Shown in pieces: positions 1 through 6,402 of a stretch of 7,821 nucleotides of DNA. The stretch spans positions 1 through 7,821 of the forward strand of contig JAISFB010000132.1 in assembly GCA_031263805.1 (NCBI GenBank), given 5' to 3'. Each line of letters opens with the position of its first letter. The stretch's first letter is position 1. The notes under the pieces were generated by a model. It did no database searches and was not told where the DNA came from. It worked only from the letters and a program-made list of their open reading frames with translations. The translations under genes and the position numbers were made by a program. The DNA is from Oscillospiraceae bacterium (GTDB lineage: Bacteria > Bacillota > Clostridia > Oscillospirales > Oscillospiraceae).

Positions 1-4
1 CGCG

Positions 5-481
5 TTACGCGAACGCCGCGTCTATGCGCAGCTCCACCTCTTCGGAGCTTTTTTTCTGCGACAGCGCTATTTCCGATATGAGTATCTGCTTTGCCGAATG
101 GAGCATTTTCCGCTCTCCCGTGGAAAGCCCTCTTTCGGCGTCGCGCGCCATAAGACCCTTTACGACGCGCGCGACCTCGAACAAATCGCCGCTTTTTATT
201 CTCAGCATATTCTCACGGTAGCGCCTGTTCCAGTTTGACGTCATATCCGCGTCAAGCTCGTTCATTGAGTTTATAAGCGCTTCCGCCGCCTCCGCCGCGA
301 CTATGGGGCGCACCCCGATGGCGTCGCAGTTATCCATCGGGATCATCACGACCATCCCGCCCGTCGGGAGCTTTAATATATAATACCGCTTTACGCAACC
401 GTTGATCTTGCGTTCCTCGATCCCGTCTATCACCCCCGCGCCGTGCAGGGGGTGCGCGATCATATCGCCTATACTGAACAT
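5..481 (-). CDS. carD: CarD/CdnL-family transcriptional regulator
   Basis: CarD-family proteins bind the RNA polymerase beta subunit and stabilise open promoter complexes, especially at rRNA and housekeeping promoters. The protein opens with the typical MFSIGD...HPLHGAGVI segment of the Tudor-like polymerase-interacting domain (about the first 60 residues). A helical domain follows, containing NWNRRYRENMLRIKSGD, where the Trp corresponds to the conserved Trp that inserts into promoter DNA next to the -10 element. The helical part ends in AKQILISEIAL, as expected. I chose the ATG at 481-479 (158 residues) because family members start at this MF. An in-frame ATG at 496-494 would add five residues (MVGQN), but the only Shine-Dalgarno-like run, AAAGGA (502-497), directly abuts it with no spacer. 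That run lies 15 nt from the chosen start, which is long, so the start is not settled. The gene has its own promoter (547-576). It lies downstream of ispH-S1 on the same strand, so some read-through is possible. The family call is secure. Confidence 0.93.
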   Translation of the reverse strand: MFSIGDMIAHPLHGAGVIDGIEERKINGCVKRYYILKLPTGGMVVMIPMDNCDAIGVRPIVAAEAAEALINSMNELDADMTSNWNRRYRENMLRIKSGDLFEVARVVKGLMARDAERGLSTGERKMLHSAKQILISEIALSQKKSSEEVELRIDAAFA

Positions 482-546
482 ATTTTGACCGACCATTCCT
501 TTCGTTGCGCTGCGCCGCAGCCGCTCCTCTTCGCCTCTACGATGTA

Positions 547-576
547 ATTATACACCAAAAGGTATGGAAATGGCAA
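547..576 (-). promoter_or_regulatory. sigma-A promoter for carD
   Basis: On the minus strand, TTGCCA (576-571; five of six matches to TTGACA) is followed after 18 nt by a perfect TATAAT (552-547). Transcription would start near 540, leaving a leader of roughly 45-60 nt before carD. Immediately upstream of the -35, positions 578-612 are almost pure A/T with A and T runs, the place and composition of an UP element. The hexamers are seen directly; promoter activity is inferred. Confidence 0.75.
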
Positions 577-577
577 G

Positions 578-612
578 GTTTTTTTAAATTTTATCGCAAA
601 AAATTTTAATTT
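578..612 (-). promoter_or_regulatory. A/T-rich tract, possible UP element upstream of carD promoter
   Basis: This is a run of A and T tracts broken only by a few G/C bases, in a GC-rich neighbourhood, directly upstream of the carD -35. It includes the 7-bp inverted repeat AAATTTT (586-592) / AAAATTT (600-606). It could bind the RNA polymerase alpha C-terminal domain. It could also be the 3' end region of ispH-S1, but on the minus strand no hairpin here is followed by a T-run, so I do not call an intrinsic terminator. Confidence 0.4.
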
Positions 613-652
613 GCCGTAAAGCGCGCGCAAAGTCGGCGTCAGCCGGCGCAGC

Positions 653-3232
653 TTACGACTCAACGGATTCTCCGGCTTCAGGCTCCGCCGGAGGCTCGGC
701 GTCCGGGGATTCCGCGGGGGTTTTCTCCGGCTCTGCCGGGGCTTCTTGCGGCTCTGCCGGGGCTTCTTGCGGCTCGGCCGGGGCTTCTTCCGGCTCGGCA
801 GGAGCTTCCGGAGCTTCGGGCTCCGCCGTGATTTCCGCAGCCTCGGAAACAGCTTCCGCGGCCTCGGGCTCTTGCGACTCCTGTGTTTCCTGCGGTTCTT
901 GCATCGCTTGCGGCTCTTGTGCCTCTTGCAGCTCTTGTGCTTCCTGCGGCTCTTCTGCTTCTTGCGGTTCGTCGGCGTCCGGCTGCGGCTTGCGCTCGTC
1001 CTCCGGCAGCGCCCGGATCGAAAGGGACACCCTTTTTCTCTCGCCGTCGATACCGGTTATCTTTACGTTTACCCTGTCGCCCACGGAAACCGCTTCCTTC
1101 GGATTTTCTATCCGGTAATCGGAAAGCTGCGAAATATGTATGAGCCCGTTGATACCTGGCAATATTTCGGCGAACGCCCCGAAATGCGCAAGTCCCGTGA
1201 TTTTCACCTCGATGACGTCCCCGATCTGATACCTCTCCGTAAGCTTGAGCCACGGATTTTCGGCTTGATCCTTGTAGCCGAGGGATATCCTCTTTGTCTC
1301 CTTATCCGCCGAAATGATGTAAACGTCCACCTCGTCCCCGACCGAAAGCACGTCGGACGGCTTTGAGATGCGCGACCACGACAGCTCCGAAACGTGTACC
1401 ATACCGTCCACGCCGCCGATATCGACGAACGCGCCGTAGGGCTTGATCGCCCTGACGACGCCGCGGTAGCGCTTGCCGGGCTCCATCTCGTTCCAGATCC
1501 TTTCCTTATTGAGCCGGCGCTCCTCCTTGGTCGCGGCGTATATCGAGCCGACGACCCGTCCGCGCTCTCTGTCAACGTCGGTGACGATCAGACGGGCCTG
1601 CTTTTTCAGCAGCTCCGTCATAGCCGCGCCGCGGGGCAGACCCGTGCGCGCCGCCGGGACAAATATCCTGACGCCCTTCACCAATACGAGAACGCCCCCG
1701 CGGTTCGCGTCGGAGACCTTTCCCTCGACGATCGTCCCGCTTCTCATCGCCTCCTCAAGCTCTATCCAGGTACGCACGACGGCGAGACGGCGGCGCGAAA
1801 GCTGTACGGTGCCATCCTCGTCGTTCACGCGGGTGACGACGGCCTCGACGGTCTCTCCGATCTCCACGTCGATCTTCGCGGCTCCGTCGGCGTCGGCAAA
1901 AATATCCTCCAGCAGCTCCGACGTCGGGATATATCCCGACTGCTTTATGCCGAGGTCTATCGTGACCTCCGTCGGCGTGATGGCGGCGATGACCCCGAAA
2001 ACCCTGTCGCCCGTGCGGAAGGTCCTTATCGAATTCAGGAGCATTTCTTCATACGTCGGCTGCGGCTCCTCCGGCTGCGGCTCTTGCTCCGGCGGCTGCT
2101 CCTGCTCCGCCGCATCCGGAGCCGCCGCCTCAGAATCCGGTTCCTCCGGAGCTGTCTCTTCCGGAACGGTCTCGTCGGAGACCGACGCCTCCGGCGGCGC
2201 CGACTGTTCCGAGGACGCTTCGGCGGGAACGCCGTAAACGCCCCCCTCGAAAGCTGTCTCTTGCCGCGCAGCTTCCTCAGGAACCGCCTCCTCCGTGACC
2301 GCTTCGACGGGCGTATCGCCCGCGGCTCCGGCGGAGATTTCGTCGGTTCTGACTTCGGTTTCTTCAAACATCTTTTGGGTGACCTCCTTAATAATGCGCG
2401 CCGGGGTTGACGCCCCCGCCGTGATGCCAACGGTGTACCCCGCGGCATCCCCCGGTCCGAACCCTCGCAAATTGAGCTCGTCCGCGCCTTCAATGAACAA
2501 AACGCGCGGGCACTCCGCCCCCGCGAGCTCCGCAAGACGGCGGCTGTTCGCTGAGCCCCGGTCGCCTATGACGATAAAAACATCGCATACGCGAGCGAGC
2601 TCCACGGCCTCTCTTTGACGACGGTCAGTCGCGTCGCATATTGTATCAAAGATTTTATAATTTGTACACTCTTTTTTTAGCGCTTCGGACACGGAATCGA
2701 AAATTTCCCTCGGCGACGTCGTCTGAAAGACCACGGCGAGCGGTTTTTTATCGTCGTCCGGGGCTTCGCCGCGCATCCGGCACAGCATTTCCTCCGCCGT
2801 CTCGAACACGCGGCAGTCGCCGCACCAGCCGGCTATCGCCTTAACCTCCGCGTGCTCGCGCTCGCCTATTATAACGGGCAGACGCCCCTCGCGCTCCGCT
2901 TCCGCGACAATGCCGTGAATTTTGGCGACGAACGGACAGGTCGCGTCGATGAGCTTTGCGTTTTTCGCGCGCAGCGCCTCGTGGTCGGCGCGTCCGACGC
3001 CGTGCGAGCGTATAACGACCGCGGCGTTTTCCGGGATCTCCGAAACCTCCCCGGCCTGCGTTATCCCCTGCTCCCGCAGGGCCTCCGTCACGCGCTTATT
3101 GTGTATCAGCGGGCCGAGCGTAAAACACTCGCCCTCCCGCCGGGCGGCCGCCTCGCACAGCCCGACGGCGCGCTCTACGCCGAAGCAAAAGCCCGCCGAC
3201 TCCGCCGTAATGATTTTCACGGCTGTTTTCAC
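653..3232 (-). CDS. ispH: IspH-ribosomal protein S1 fusion (HMBPP reductase / S1)
   Basis: This 859-residue protein joins two enzymes' worth of function. Residues 5-290 are IspH (LytB), the [4Fe-4S] enzyme that reduces HMBPP to IPP and DMAPP in the last step of the MEP isoprenoid pathway. The three cluster cysteines are present (C16, C99, C199), as are substrate-site residues H44, H77, H127, E129, S227, N229 and S275. Residues 291-396 are an acidic Glu/Pro/Ala linker. Four S1 RNA-binding OB domains follow at about 406-481, 497-565, 586-654 and 670-740; the last two are the most canonical (GAFVDIGGVDGMVHVSELS; GAFAEILPGINGLIHISQLS). Residues 741-859 are an acidic, Gln/Glu/Pro/Ala-rich tail with heptad-like EAPAEPQ repeats. 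The start is GTG; GGAG (3245-3242) lies 9 nt upstream and favours it over the in-frame GTG four codons later. The gene overlaps plsC by 4 nt (GTGA), implying coupled translation. The fusion is known in Clostridia; linker and tail make this copy longer than I would expect. No frameshift is seen. Confidence 0.96.
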   Translation of the reverse strand: MKTAVKIITAESAGFCFGVERAVGLCEAAARREGECFTLGPLIHNKRVTEALREQGITQAGEVSEIPENAAVVIRSHGVGRADHEALRAKNAKLIDATCPFVAKIHGIVAEAEREGRLPVIIGEREHAEVKAIAGWCGDCRVFETAEEMLCRMRGEAPDDDKKPLAVVFQTTSPREIFDSVSEALKKECTNYKIFDTICDATDRRQREAVELARVCDVFIVIGDRGSANSRRLAELAGAECPRVLFIEGADELNLRGFGPGDAAGYTVGITAGASTPARIIKEVTQKMFEETEVRTDEISAGAAGDTPVEAVTEEAVPEEAARQETAFEGGVYGVPAEASSEQSAPPEASVSDETVPEETAPEEPDSEAAAPDAAEQEQPPEQEPQPEEPQPTYEEMLLNSIRTFRTGDRVFGVIAAITPTEVTIDLGIKQSGYIPTSELLEDIFADADGAAKIDVEIGETVEAVVTRVNDEDGTVQLSRRRLAVVRTWIELEEAMRSGTIVEGKVSDANRGGVLVLVKGVRIFVPAARTGLPRGAAMTELLKKQARLIVTDVDRERGRVVGSIYAATKEERRLNKERIWNEMEPGKRYRGVVRAIKPYGAFVDIGGVDGMVHVSELSWSRISKPSDVLSVGDEVDVYIISADKETKRISLGYKDQAENPWLKLTERYQIGDVIEVKITGLAHFGAFAEILPGINGLIHISQLSDYRIENPKEAVSVGDRVNVKITGIDGERKRVSLSIRALPEDERKPQPDADEPQEAEEPQEAQELQEAQEPQAMQEPQETQESQEPEAAEAVSEAAEITAEPEAPEAPAEPEEAPAEPQEAPAEPQEAPAEPEKTPAESPDAEPPAEPEAGESVES
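656..1012 (-). other. Low-complexity acidic C-terminal tail of IspH-S1
   Basis: Residues 741-859 contain almost only E, P, A, Q, S and D, with no predicted fold. Two repeat families appear in order: QEAQEPQ-like units in the first half and EAPAEPQ units in the second. The matching tail composition and the similar linker at 2045-2362 suggest disordered, negatively charged spacers. The nearly complete lack of basic residues makes RNA binding by the tail itself unlikely. Confidence 0.8.
730..792 (-). repeat. 21-bp tandem repeat in the IspH-S1 tail
   Basis: Positions 730-750 and 751-771 are identical 21-bp units, and 772-792 is a third copy differing at two bases. Flanking sequence on both sides looks like decayed copies. 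Each unit encodes seven residues of the EAPAEPQ type, so copy-number change keeps the reading frame. Identity of adjacent units at every position, including codon wobble positions, points to recent duplication. Confidence 0.85.
2045..2362 (-). other. Acidic linker between IspH and S1 modules
   Basis: Residues 291-396 of the fusion are dominated by E, A, P, S and D, without the conserved motifs of either neighbour. They separate the last IspH motif (ITAGASTP, ending near 277, plus a terminal helix) from the first S1 domain. The segment is probably a flexible tether that lets the two modules act independently. Confidence 0.75.
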
Positions 3233-3828
3233 GGTTTCAGGCTCCGTATCCTCTCCATCACCTCAGCCGCCAGCGGGCGATATTCCTCCGCCGTCAGCCG
3301 GCGCCGTTCCGGATTTACGAAATACGGTTCTCCGATAACTATAGGAGTCCTGCGGAACAGCCGCTTTTTCTTTGGGATATACATAGGCAATATCGGCGCG
3401 CCCGTGGCTGACGCGAACCGAACGGCTCCGAGCTTCGCGTCGGCTGCTTCGCCCTCGCGTATGCGCCGCCCCTCCGGAAAAATTCCGAGCTTTTCGCCGC
3501 GCTTCAGATATTCAAGCGACTGCCTGACCGCGGAAATATCGTTTGTGCTCCTGTCCACGCATATCATTCCCACGCCGCGCAGAACGGCGCCTATCAGCGG
3601 AACGCGGTACGCCTCCGCTTTCGTAAGAATATGTATGTGATGATTCTTGCCGAAAACGTACATCATTATAAACGGGTCAAAATTACTGCTATGCTCCGCC
3701 GTGACGATAAACGCTCCGTCCTTCGGAATATTTTCGAGCCCCGTGAGCCTTACCCGGAGCATAAAACGCAGCAGTATCCAGCTCAGCACCGGGAACTGTA
3801 TGCGGTACAGCTTAAACTGCGGCGTCAT
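3229..3828 (-). CDS. plsC: 1-acyl-sn-glycerol-3-phosphate acyltransferase
   Basis: PlsC transfers an acyl group to the sn-2 position of lysophosphatidic acid, giving phosphatidic acid, at the cytoplasmic face of the membrane. The 199-residue protein has the acyltransferase motifs in order: HSSNFD (46-51, the HX4D catalytic motif), FPEGRR (117-122, the glycerol-phosphate-binding motif with Glu-Gly) and APILPMYI (144-151). A hydrophobic, partly basic N-terminal segment (about 5-25) probably gives membrane association. The length is normal for the short PlsC form found in Firmicutes. The ATG at 3828-3826 lies inside the end of cmk, a 17-nt overlap, and the best upstream purine run (AAAGG) is about 13 nt away, so translation probably depends on coupling to cmk. 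The stop codon overlaps the ispH-S1 start. Acyl-donor specificity (acyl-ACP or acyl-CoA) cannot be read from the sequence. Confidence 0.93.
   Translation of the reverse strand: MTPQFKLYRIQFPVLSWILLRFMLRVRLTGLENIPKDGAFIVTAEHSSNFDPFIMMYVFGKNHHIHILTKAEAYRVPLIGAVLRGVGMICVDRSTNDISAVRQSLEYLKRGEKLGIFPEGRRIREGEAADAKLGAVRFASATGAPILPMYIPKKKRLFRRTPIVIGEPYFVNPERRRLTAEEYRPLAAEVMERIRSLKP
3242..3245 (-). promoter_or_regulatory. Ribosome binding site deciding the ispH-S1 start
   Basis: GGAG, located inside the 3' end of plsC, lies 9 nt before the GTG at 3232-3230. For the alternative GTG at 3220-3218 the spacing would be 21 nt, too far. This supports the upstream GTG and coupled translation from plsC. Confidence 0.6.
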
Positions 3829-4507
3829 TTTTAACGCACAGCCTTTCGCTTATGATCTCAAGCAGCCTGAAAAAGCTCTCCTCCAAGCCGATGGCGGACG
3901 TGTCGAAAACTATCGAGTCCGGCGCCGCCCTCAGCGGCGCCGAGGCGCGCGAGGAATCGTTGGCGTCGCGGTAATTTATATCGCGCAGCACGTCGGCGTA
4001 GGTCACGTCGCGCCCGGACGCGACAAGCTCGTCATAACGCCTGCGGGCGCGTATTTCGGGCTGCGCCGTCAGAAAAATTTTCACTCCGGCGTTCGGCAGC
4101 ACGACCGTGCCGATGTCCCGGCCGTCCATTATCACGTCGCGCCGGGCGGCCATATCGCGCTGGGTCTGCAATAAAAACGCGCGCACCTCCGGAAACGCGG
4201 ACACGTCGGAAGCGTAGATCGACGCCTCCGGCGCGCGTATCTCGTCCGTAACGTCCTCGCCGCACAGGAGCATACGCTGGGCGCCCGCGCCGTCATATAT
4301 CATTTCAAGCTCGATTTCCGGCAGCAGGGCGCCGACGCTCCGGGCGTCCTTAGAGCTTACCCCGCGGCGCAGCGCGCACAGCCCTACGGCACGGTACAGC
4401 GCGCCCGTATCCGCGTATATCATCCCGAGCTTCTTTGCCGCCAATCTCGCGAGGGTAGATTTCCCCGCCCCGGAGGAACCGTCAATCGCTATGCTTCGTG
4501 CTTCCAT
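3812..4507 (-). CDS. cmk: Cytidylate kinase
   Basis: Cytidylate kinase phosphorylates CMP and dCMP to the diphosphates using ATP, recycling nucleotides from RNA turnover and phospholipid synthesis. The 231-residue protein has a P-loop GSSGAGKST (10-18), the DTGALYR substrate segment (33-39), the CMP-binding insert with SDVSAFPEVR (100-109), the DGRDIGTVV motif (128-136), and the C-terminal lid pattern R-D-x-x-D-x-x-R followed by APLRAAPDSIVFDTS (190-204). All key positions are intact and the length is typical. The ATG at 4507-4505 gives the expected start seven residues before the IAIDG strand-loop; AAGGA about 12 nt upstream is a serviceable but distant Shine-Dalgarno site. It is the first gene of the cmk-plsC-ispH/S1 operon and its stop lies inside plsC. 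Grouping cmk with S1 is also seen outside Firmicutes (for example cmk-rpsA in E. coli), supporting the call. Confidence 0.96.
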   Translation of the reverse strand: MEARSIAIDGSSGAGKSTLARLAAKKLGMIYADTGALYRAVGLCALRRGVSSKDARSVGALLPEIELEMIYDGAGAQRMLLCGEDVTDEIRAPEASIYASDVSAFPEVRAFLLQTQRDMAARRDVIMDGRDIGTVVLPNAGVKIFLTAQPEIRARRRYDELVASGRDVTYADVLRDINYRDANDSSRASAPLRAAPDSIVFDTSAIGLEESFFRLLEIISERLCVKNDAAV

Positions 4508-4614
4508 ATATTATGTTTGTCCTTAATTTATCCTTTATCTGTCGCGTATCCGTCGCGCTCTGCCGCATCGTCCGACGGATCGCCGCCCGTCCGGCGTATG
4601 CGGGCGTAAAAAGT

Positions 4615-4643
4615 TTTATACCATATATCCGGGCAAAAAGCAA
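4615..4643 (-). promoter_or_regulatory. Extended -10 promoter for the cmk-plsC-ispH/S1 operon
   Basis: On the minus strand TGGTATAAA places a TG motif one base before TATAAA (4620-4615), a proper extended -10. TTGCTT (4643-4638) stands 17 nt upstream as a weak -35. Transcription would start near 4608, giving a GC-rich leader of about 100 nt before cmk that can form several short hairpins but contains no structure I recognise. Activity is inferred. Confidence 0.55.
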
Positions 4644-4664
4644 GGATGAATTGAAAAAATAATT

Positions 4665-4682
4665 GTCTGTAAGCGTATAGAC
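4665..4682. promoter_or_regulatory. Imperfect palindrome, possible operator
   Basis: GTCTGTAAGCGTATAGAC is an 18-bp imperfect palindrome with seven of nine matching half-site positions. It lies 18 nt upstream of the -35 of the amino acid transporter promoter and behind the cmk promoter, where an activator or a shared regulator could bind. No known operator consensus is recognised, and such a palindrome can occur by chance. Confidence 0.25.
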
Positions 4683-4700
4683 GGCGGCGCTCCGGAAGGA

Positions 4701-4729
4701 TTGACACGCGCGGAAATGTTATGTATAAT
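4701..4729 (+). promoter_or_regulatory. Consensus sigma-A promoter for the amino acid ABC operon
   Basis: TTGACA (4701-4706) and TATAAT (4724-4729) are both perfect and separated by exactly 17 nt. Transcription should start near 4736, leaving a leader of about 45 nt with no room for a riboswitch or T-box. Such a strong core promoter suggests either high constitutive expression or control by a repressor. Confidence 0.88.
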
Positions 4730-4781
4730 GGAGCCGCGCACAAATCAAAAAATAATACTATATAGGAAAGAGGAACGCACA

Positions 4782-5663
4782 ATGAAAAAGTCCCTGAAGC
4801 TTGCCCTCGCGCTCACGCTCGTTTTCGCGCTCGTTTTTGCCGCCGTCGGCTGCGGCGAAAAGACGCCGTCCGAGAACCAGTCCCCTCCGCCCGACGTTAC
4901 GGCGGGCGATCAAACGCCGGACGCGGCGTCCGGCGGAAAACTCGACGACATCAAGAATTCCGGAACTCTCGTCGTTTACACAGACCCAAACTTCGCGCCG
5001 TTTGAATACATCGGCGACGACGAAGCCATCGTCGGCGTGGACATCGCTCTTGCGGAAGAAATCGCCGCGGAGCTTGGCGCGACCATTGACGTCCGGTCGG
5101 CAAGCTTCGATTCCATACTTATGGCTCTGAAGGGCGGCAGGGGCGACGTCGCCATCTCCGGCTTCACTATCACGGAGGAGCGCCGCGAGAGCGTGGACTT
5201 CTCCATTCCGTATATCGACTCCGTGCAGTATCTGATCCTTCCCGAGGCCGCCGAGGTCCCGGCGCTCGAGGGCCTGGCCGGGCAAACAGTCGGCGTCGCC
5301 AAGGGCTACACCGGGCAGCTTCTTATAGAAGGCGAGCTTGAAACGGGCGGCGCGCTCGACGGACAAAACGTCACCGTCAAAGCGTATAACAGCGCGATGG
5401 AGGCCGTGCTCGACCTGAACACCGGGCGGCTTTCCGCCGTCATAATGGACGAATACGTCGCGAAAACCATCGCCGATAACACCGCCGGCGTCAAGGCCGC
5501 CCAGCTTCGCTACGCCGACGGGACGCTTGCCTCAGAGCAATACGGCGTCGCCGTTCCCAAGGGCAACGAAGCGCTGGTTGAAGCTATCAACGCCGTTATC
5601 GAGCGGCTTACCTCCGAAGGGCGCATCGCCGAGTGGGTCGTGGACTACTCCGCCGTCTCATAA
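4782..5663 (+). CDS. Amino acid ABC transporter substrate-binding lipoprotein
   Basis: This is a family 3 (polar amino acid) solute-binding protein of 293 residues that captures substrate outside the membrane for the adjacent permease. A lipoprotein signal peptide (basic MKKSLK, hydrophobic core to about 20) ends in AAVGC, with C24 as the lipidation site. A Ser/Pro/Asp/Thr-rich spacer (about 25-52) tethers the two-lobed domain. Family motifs are TDPNFAPFEY (67-76), GVDIALAEEIA (85-95), SGFTITEERRESVDFSIPY (126-144; R134 is the expected carboxylate-binding Arg) and AVIMDEYVA (219-227; D223 the expected amino-group ligand). The ATG at 4782 has AGAGG 8 nt upstream. Upstream in-frame start codons would overlap the promoter and are excluded. 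The ligand cannot be read from sequence: glutamine, arginine, cystine and others are carried by this family. A cysteine desulfurase gene downstream makes cystine or cysteine a reasonable hypothesis, not more. Confidence 0.94.
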   Translation: MKKSLKLALALTLVFALVFAAVGCGEKTPSENQSPPPDVTAGDQTPDAASGGKLDDIKNSGTLVVYTDPNFAPFEYIGDDEAIVGVDIALAEEIAAELGATIDVRSASFDSILMALKGGRGDVAISGFTITEERRESVDFSIPYIDSVQYLILPEAAEVPALEGLAGQTVGVAKGYTGQLLIEGELETGGALDGQNVTVKAYNSAMEAVLDLNTGRLSAVIMDEYVAKTIADNTAGVKAAQLRYADGTLASEQYGVAVPKGNEALVEAINAVIERLTSEGRIAEWVVDYSAVS

Positions 5664-5679
5664 ACAGCGGGGACGACAA

Positions 5680-6402
5680 ATGACGACCGCGTACGAAGCT
5701 GTGACAGCCGCGCTCGAATGGCTCACACGCCAATTTACGATTACCTTCATAACCGGCAACAGATACAAGCTGTTTCTTACCGGTCTGCGAAACACGCTTA
5801 TCATCGCGTTCGGCGCGGTCATCATCGGTACGTTTATCGGCGCGGTCGTCGCGATGATACGCGTTTACAGCGCGCAAAGCGGCAAGCTTCGCGCGCTCGA
5901 CAAGCTCTGCGGGGCGTACCTTGCCGTTTTCAGAGGTACGCCCATTGTCGTTCAGCTGCTCATTATGTATTACATCGTGTTCTCGTTCATCGACAACGGA
6001 ATATCGATCGCGGTGCTCGCGTTTGGCATAAATTCCGGGGCTTACGTCGCGGAGATCGTGCGCGCGGGCATCCTCGCCGTCGATATCGGGCAGACGGAGG
6101 CCGGGCGCTCACTCGGGCTTTCCTCGGGCAAGACAATGCGGCTTATAGTTCTGCCGCAAGCGATAAAGAATATTCTTCCCGCGCTGGGAAACGAGCTTAT
6201 CGCGCTGTTAAAAGACACGTCCGTCGCCGGCTACGTGACTGTAAAAGACCTGGCCCAAGCGGGCGAAAACGTCAGAACGCTCACCGCCGAGCCTTATTTT
6301 TCGCTGCTTTTCGTCGCCGCCGTCTATTTTCTGCTCGTTATGTGCATTACGAAGATACTGCGTATCGCGGAAAGGAGGCTCGCAAAAAGTGATCGTCATT
6401 GA
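5680..6402 (+). CDS. Amino acid ABC transporter permease
   Basis: This is a HisM/GlnP-family membrane subunit of 240 residues that forms the translocation channel, most likely as a homodimer because only one permease gene is present. The sequence holds the family pattern TGLRNTL before the first long membrane helix (about 36-60), [15 protein letters not shown] (84-98), helices near 108-127 and 207-228, and the cytoplasmic EAA loop [22 protein letters not shown] (140-161) that docks onto the ATPase. [14 protein letters not shown] (178-191) is also typical. The ATG at 5680 lies 16 nt after the binding-protein stop, with GGGGA (5669-5673) 6 nt upstream. A longer reading upstream in the same frame overlaps the binding-protein gene and lacks family similarity, so I exclude it. 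The last 14 nt overlap the ATPase gene, so the three genes form one operon. Confidence 0.95.
   Translation: MTTAYEAVTAALEWLTRQFTITFITGNRYKLFLTGLRNTLIIAFGAVIIGTFIGAVVAMIRVYSAQSGKLRALDKLCGAYLAVFRGTPIVVQLLIMYYIVFSFIDNGISIAVLAFGINSGAYVAEIVRAGILAVDIGQTEAGRSLGLSSGKTMRLIVLPQAIKNILPALGNELIALLKDTSVAGYVTVKDLAQAGENVRTLTAEPYFSLLFVAAVYFLLVMCITKILRIAERRLAKSDRH
6373..6378 (+). promoter_or_regulatory. Strong Shine-Dalgarno site for the ABC ATPase
   Basis: AGGAGG within the 3' end of the permease gene lies 10 nt before the GTG at 6389. It decides the GTG start, since no ATG lies nearby in frame, and shows that the ATPase has its own strong ribosome entry site rather than relying only on coupling. Confidence 0.8.

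Noticed and set aside
633..648. A GC-rich hairpin (core CGGC/GCCG) just after the ispH-S1 stop, as an intrinsic terminator.
   Set aside because: The stem is only 4-5 bp and is followed on the minus strand by GC-rich sequence, not a T-run.
730..980. Regular repeats as a possible CRISPR array.
   Set aside because: The units are contiguous 21-bp in-frame coding repeats without spacers, inside a conserved gene.
746..1366. A 206-codon plus-strand frame with Arg/Leu/Phe-rich repeats.
   Set aside because: It is the complement of the Glu/Pro/Gln repeats in the S1 tail, so its repeats are a shadow of that low complexity.
1394..2410. A 338-codon open frame on the plus strand across ispH-S1.
   Set aside because: It is antisense to well-conserved IspH and S1 coding sequence, is extremely Arg/Leu rich, and matches no domain; it arises from GC-rich codon bias and the low-complexity linker.
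4528..4782. An 84-codon minus-strand frame in the divergent promoter region.
   Set aside because: It covers both promoters, lacks a ribosome site and recognisable similarity, and its start would overlap the binding-protein start codon.
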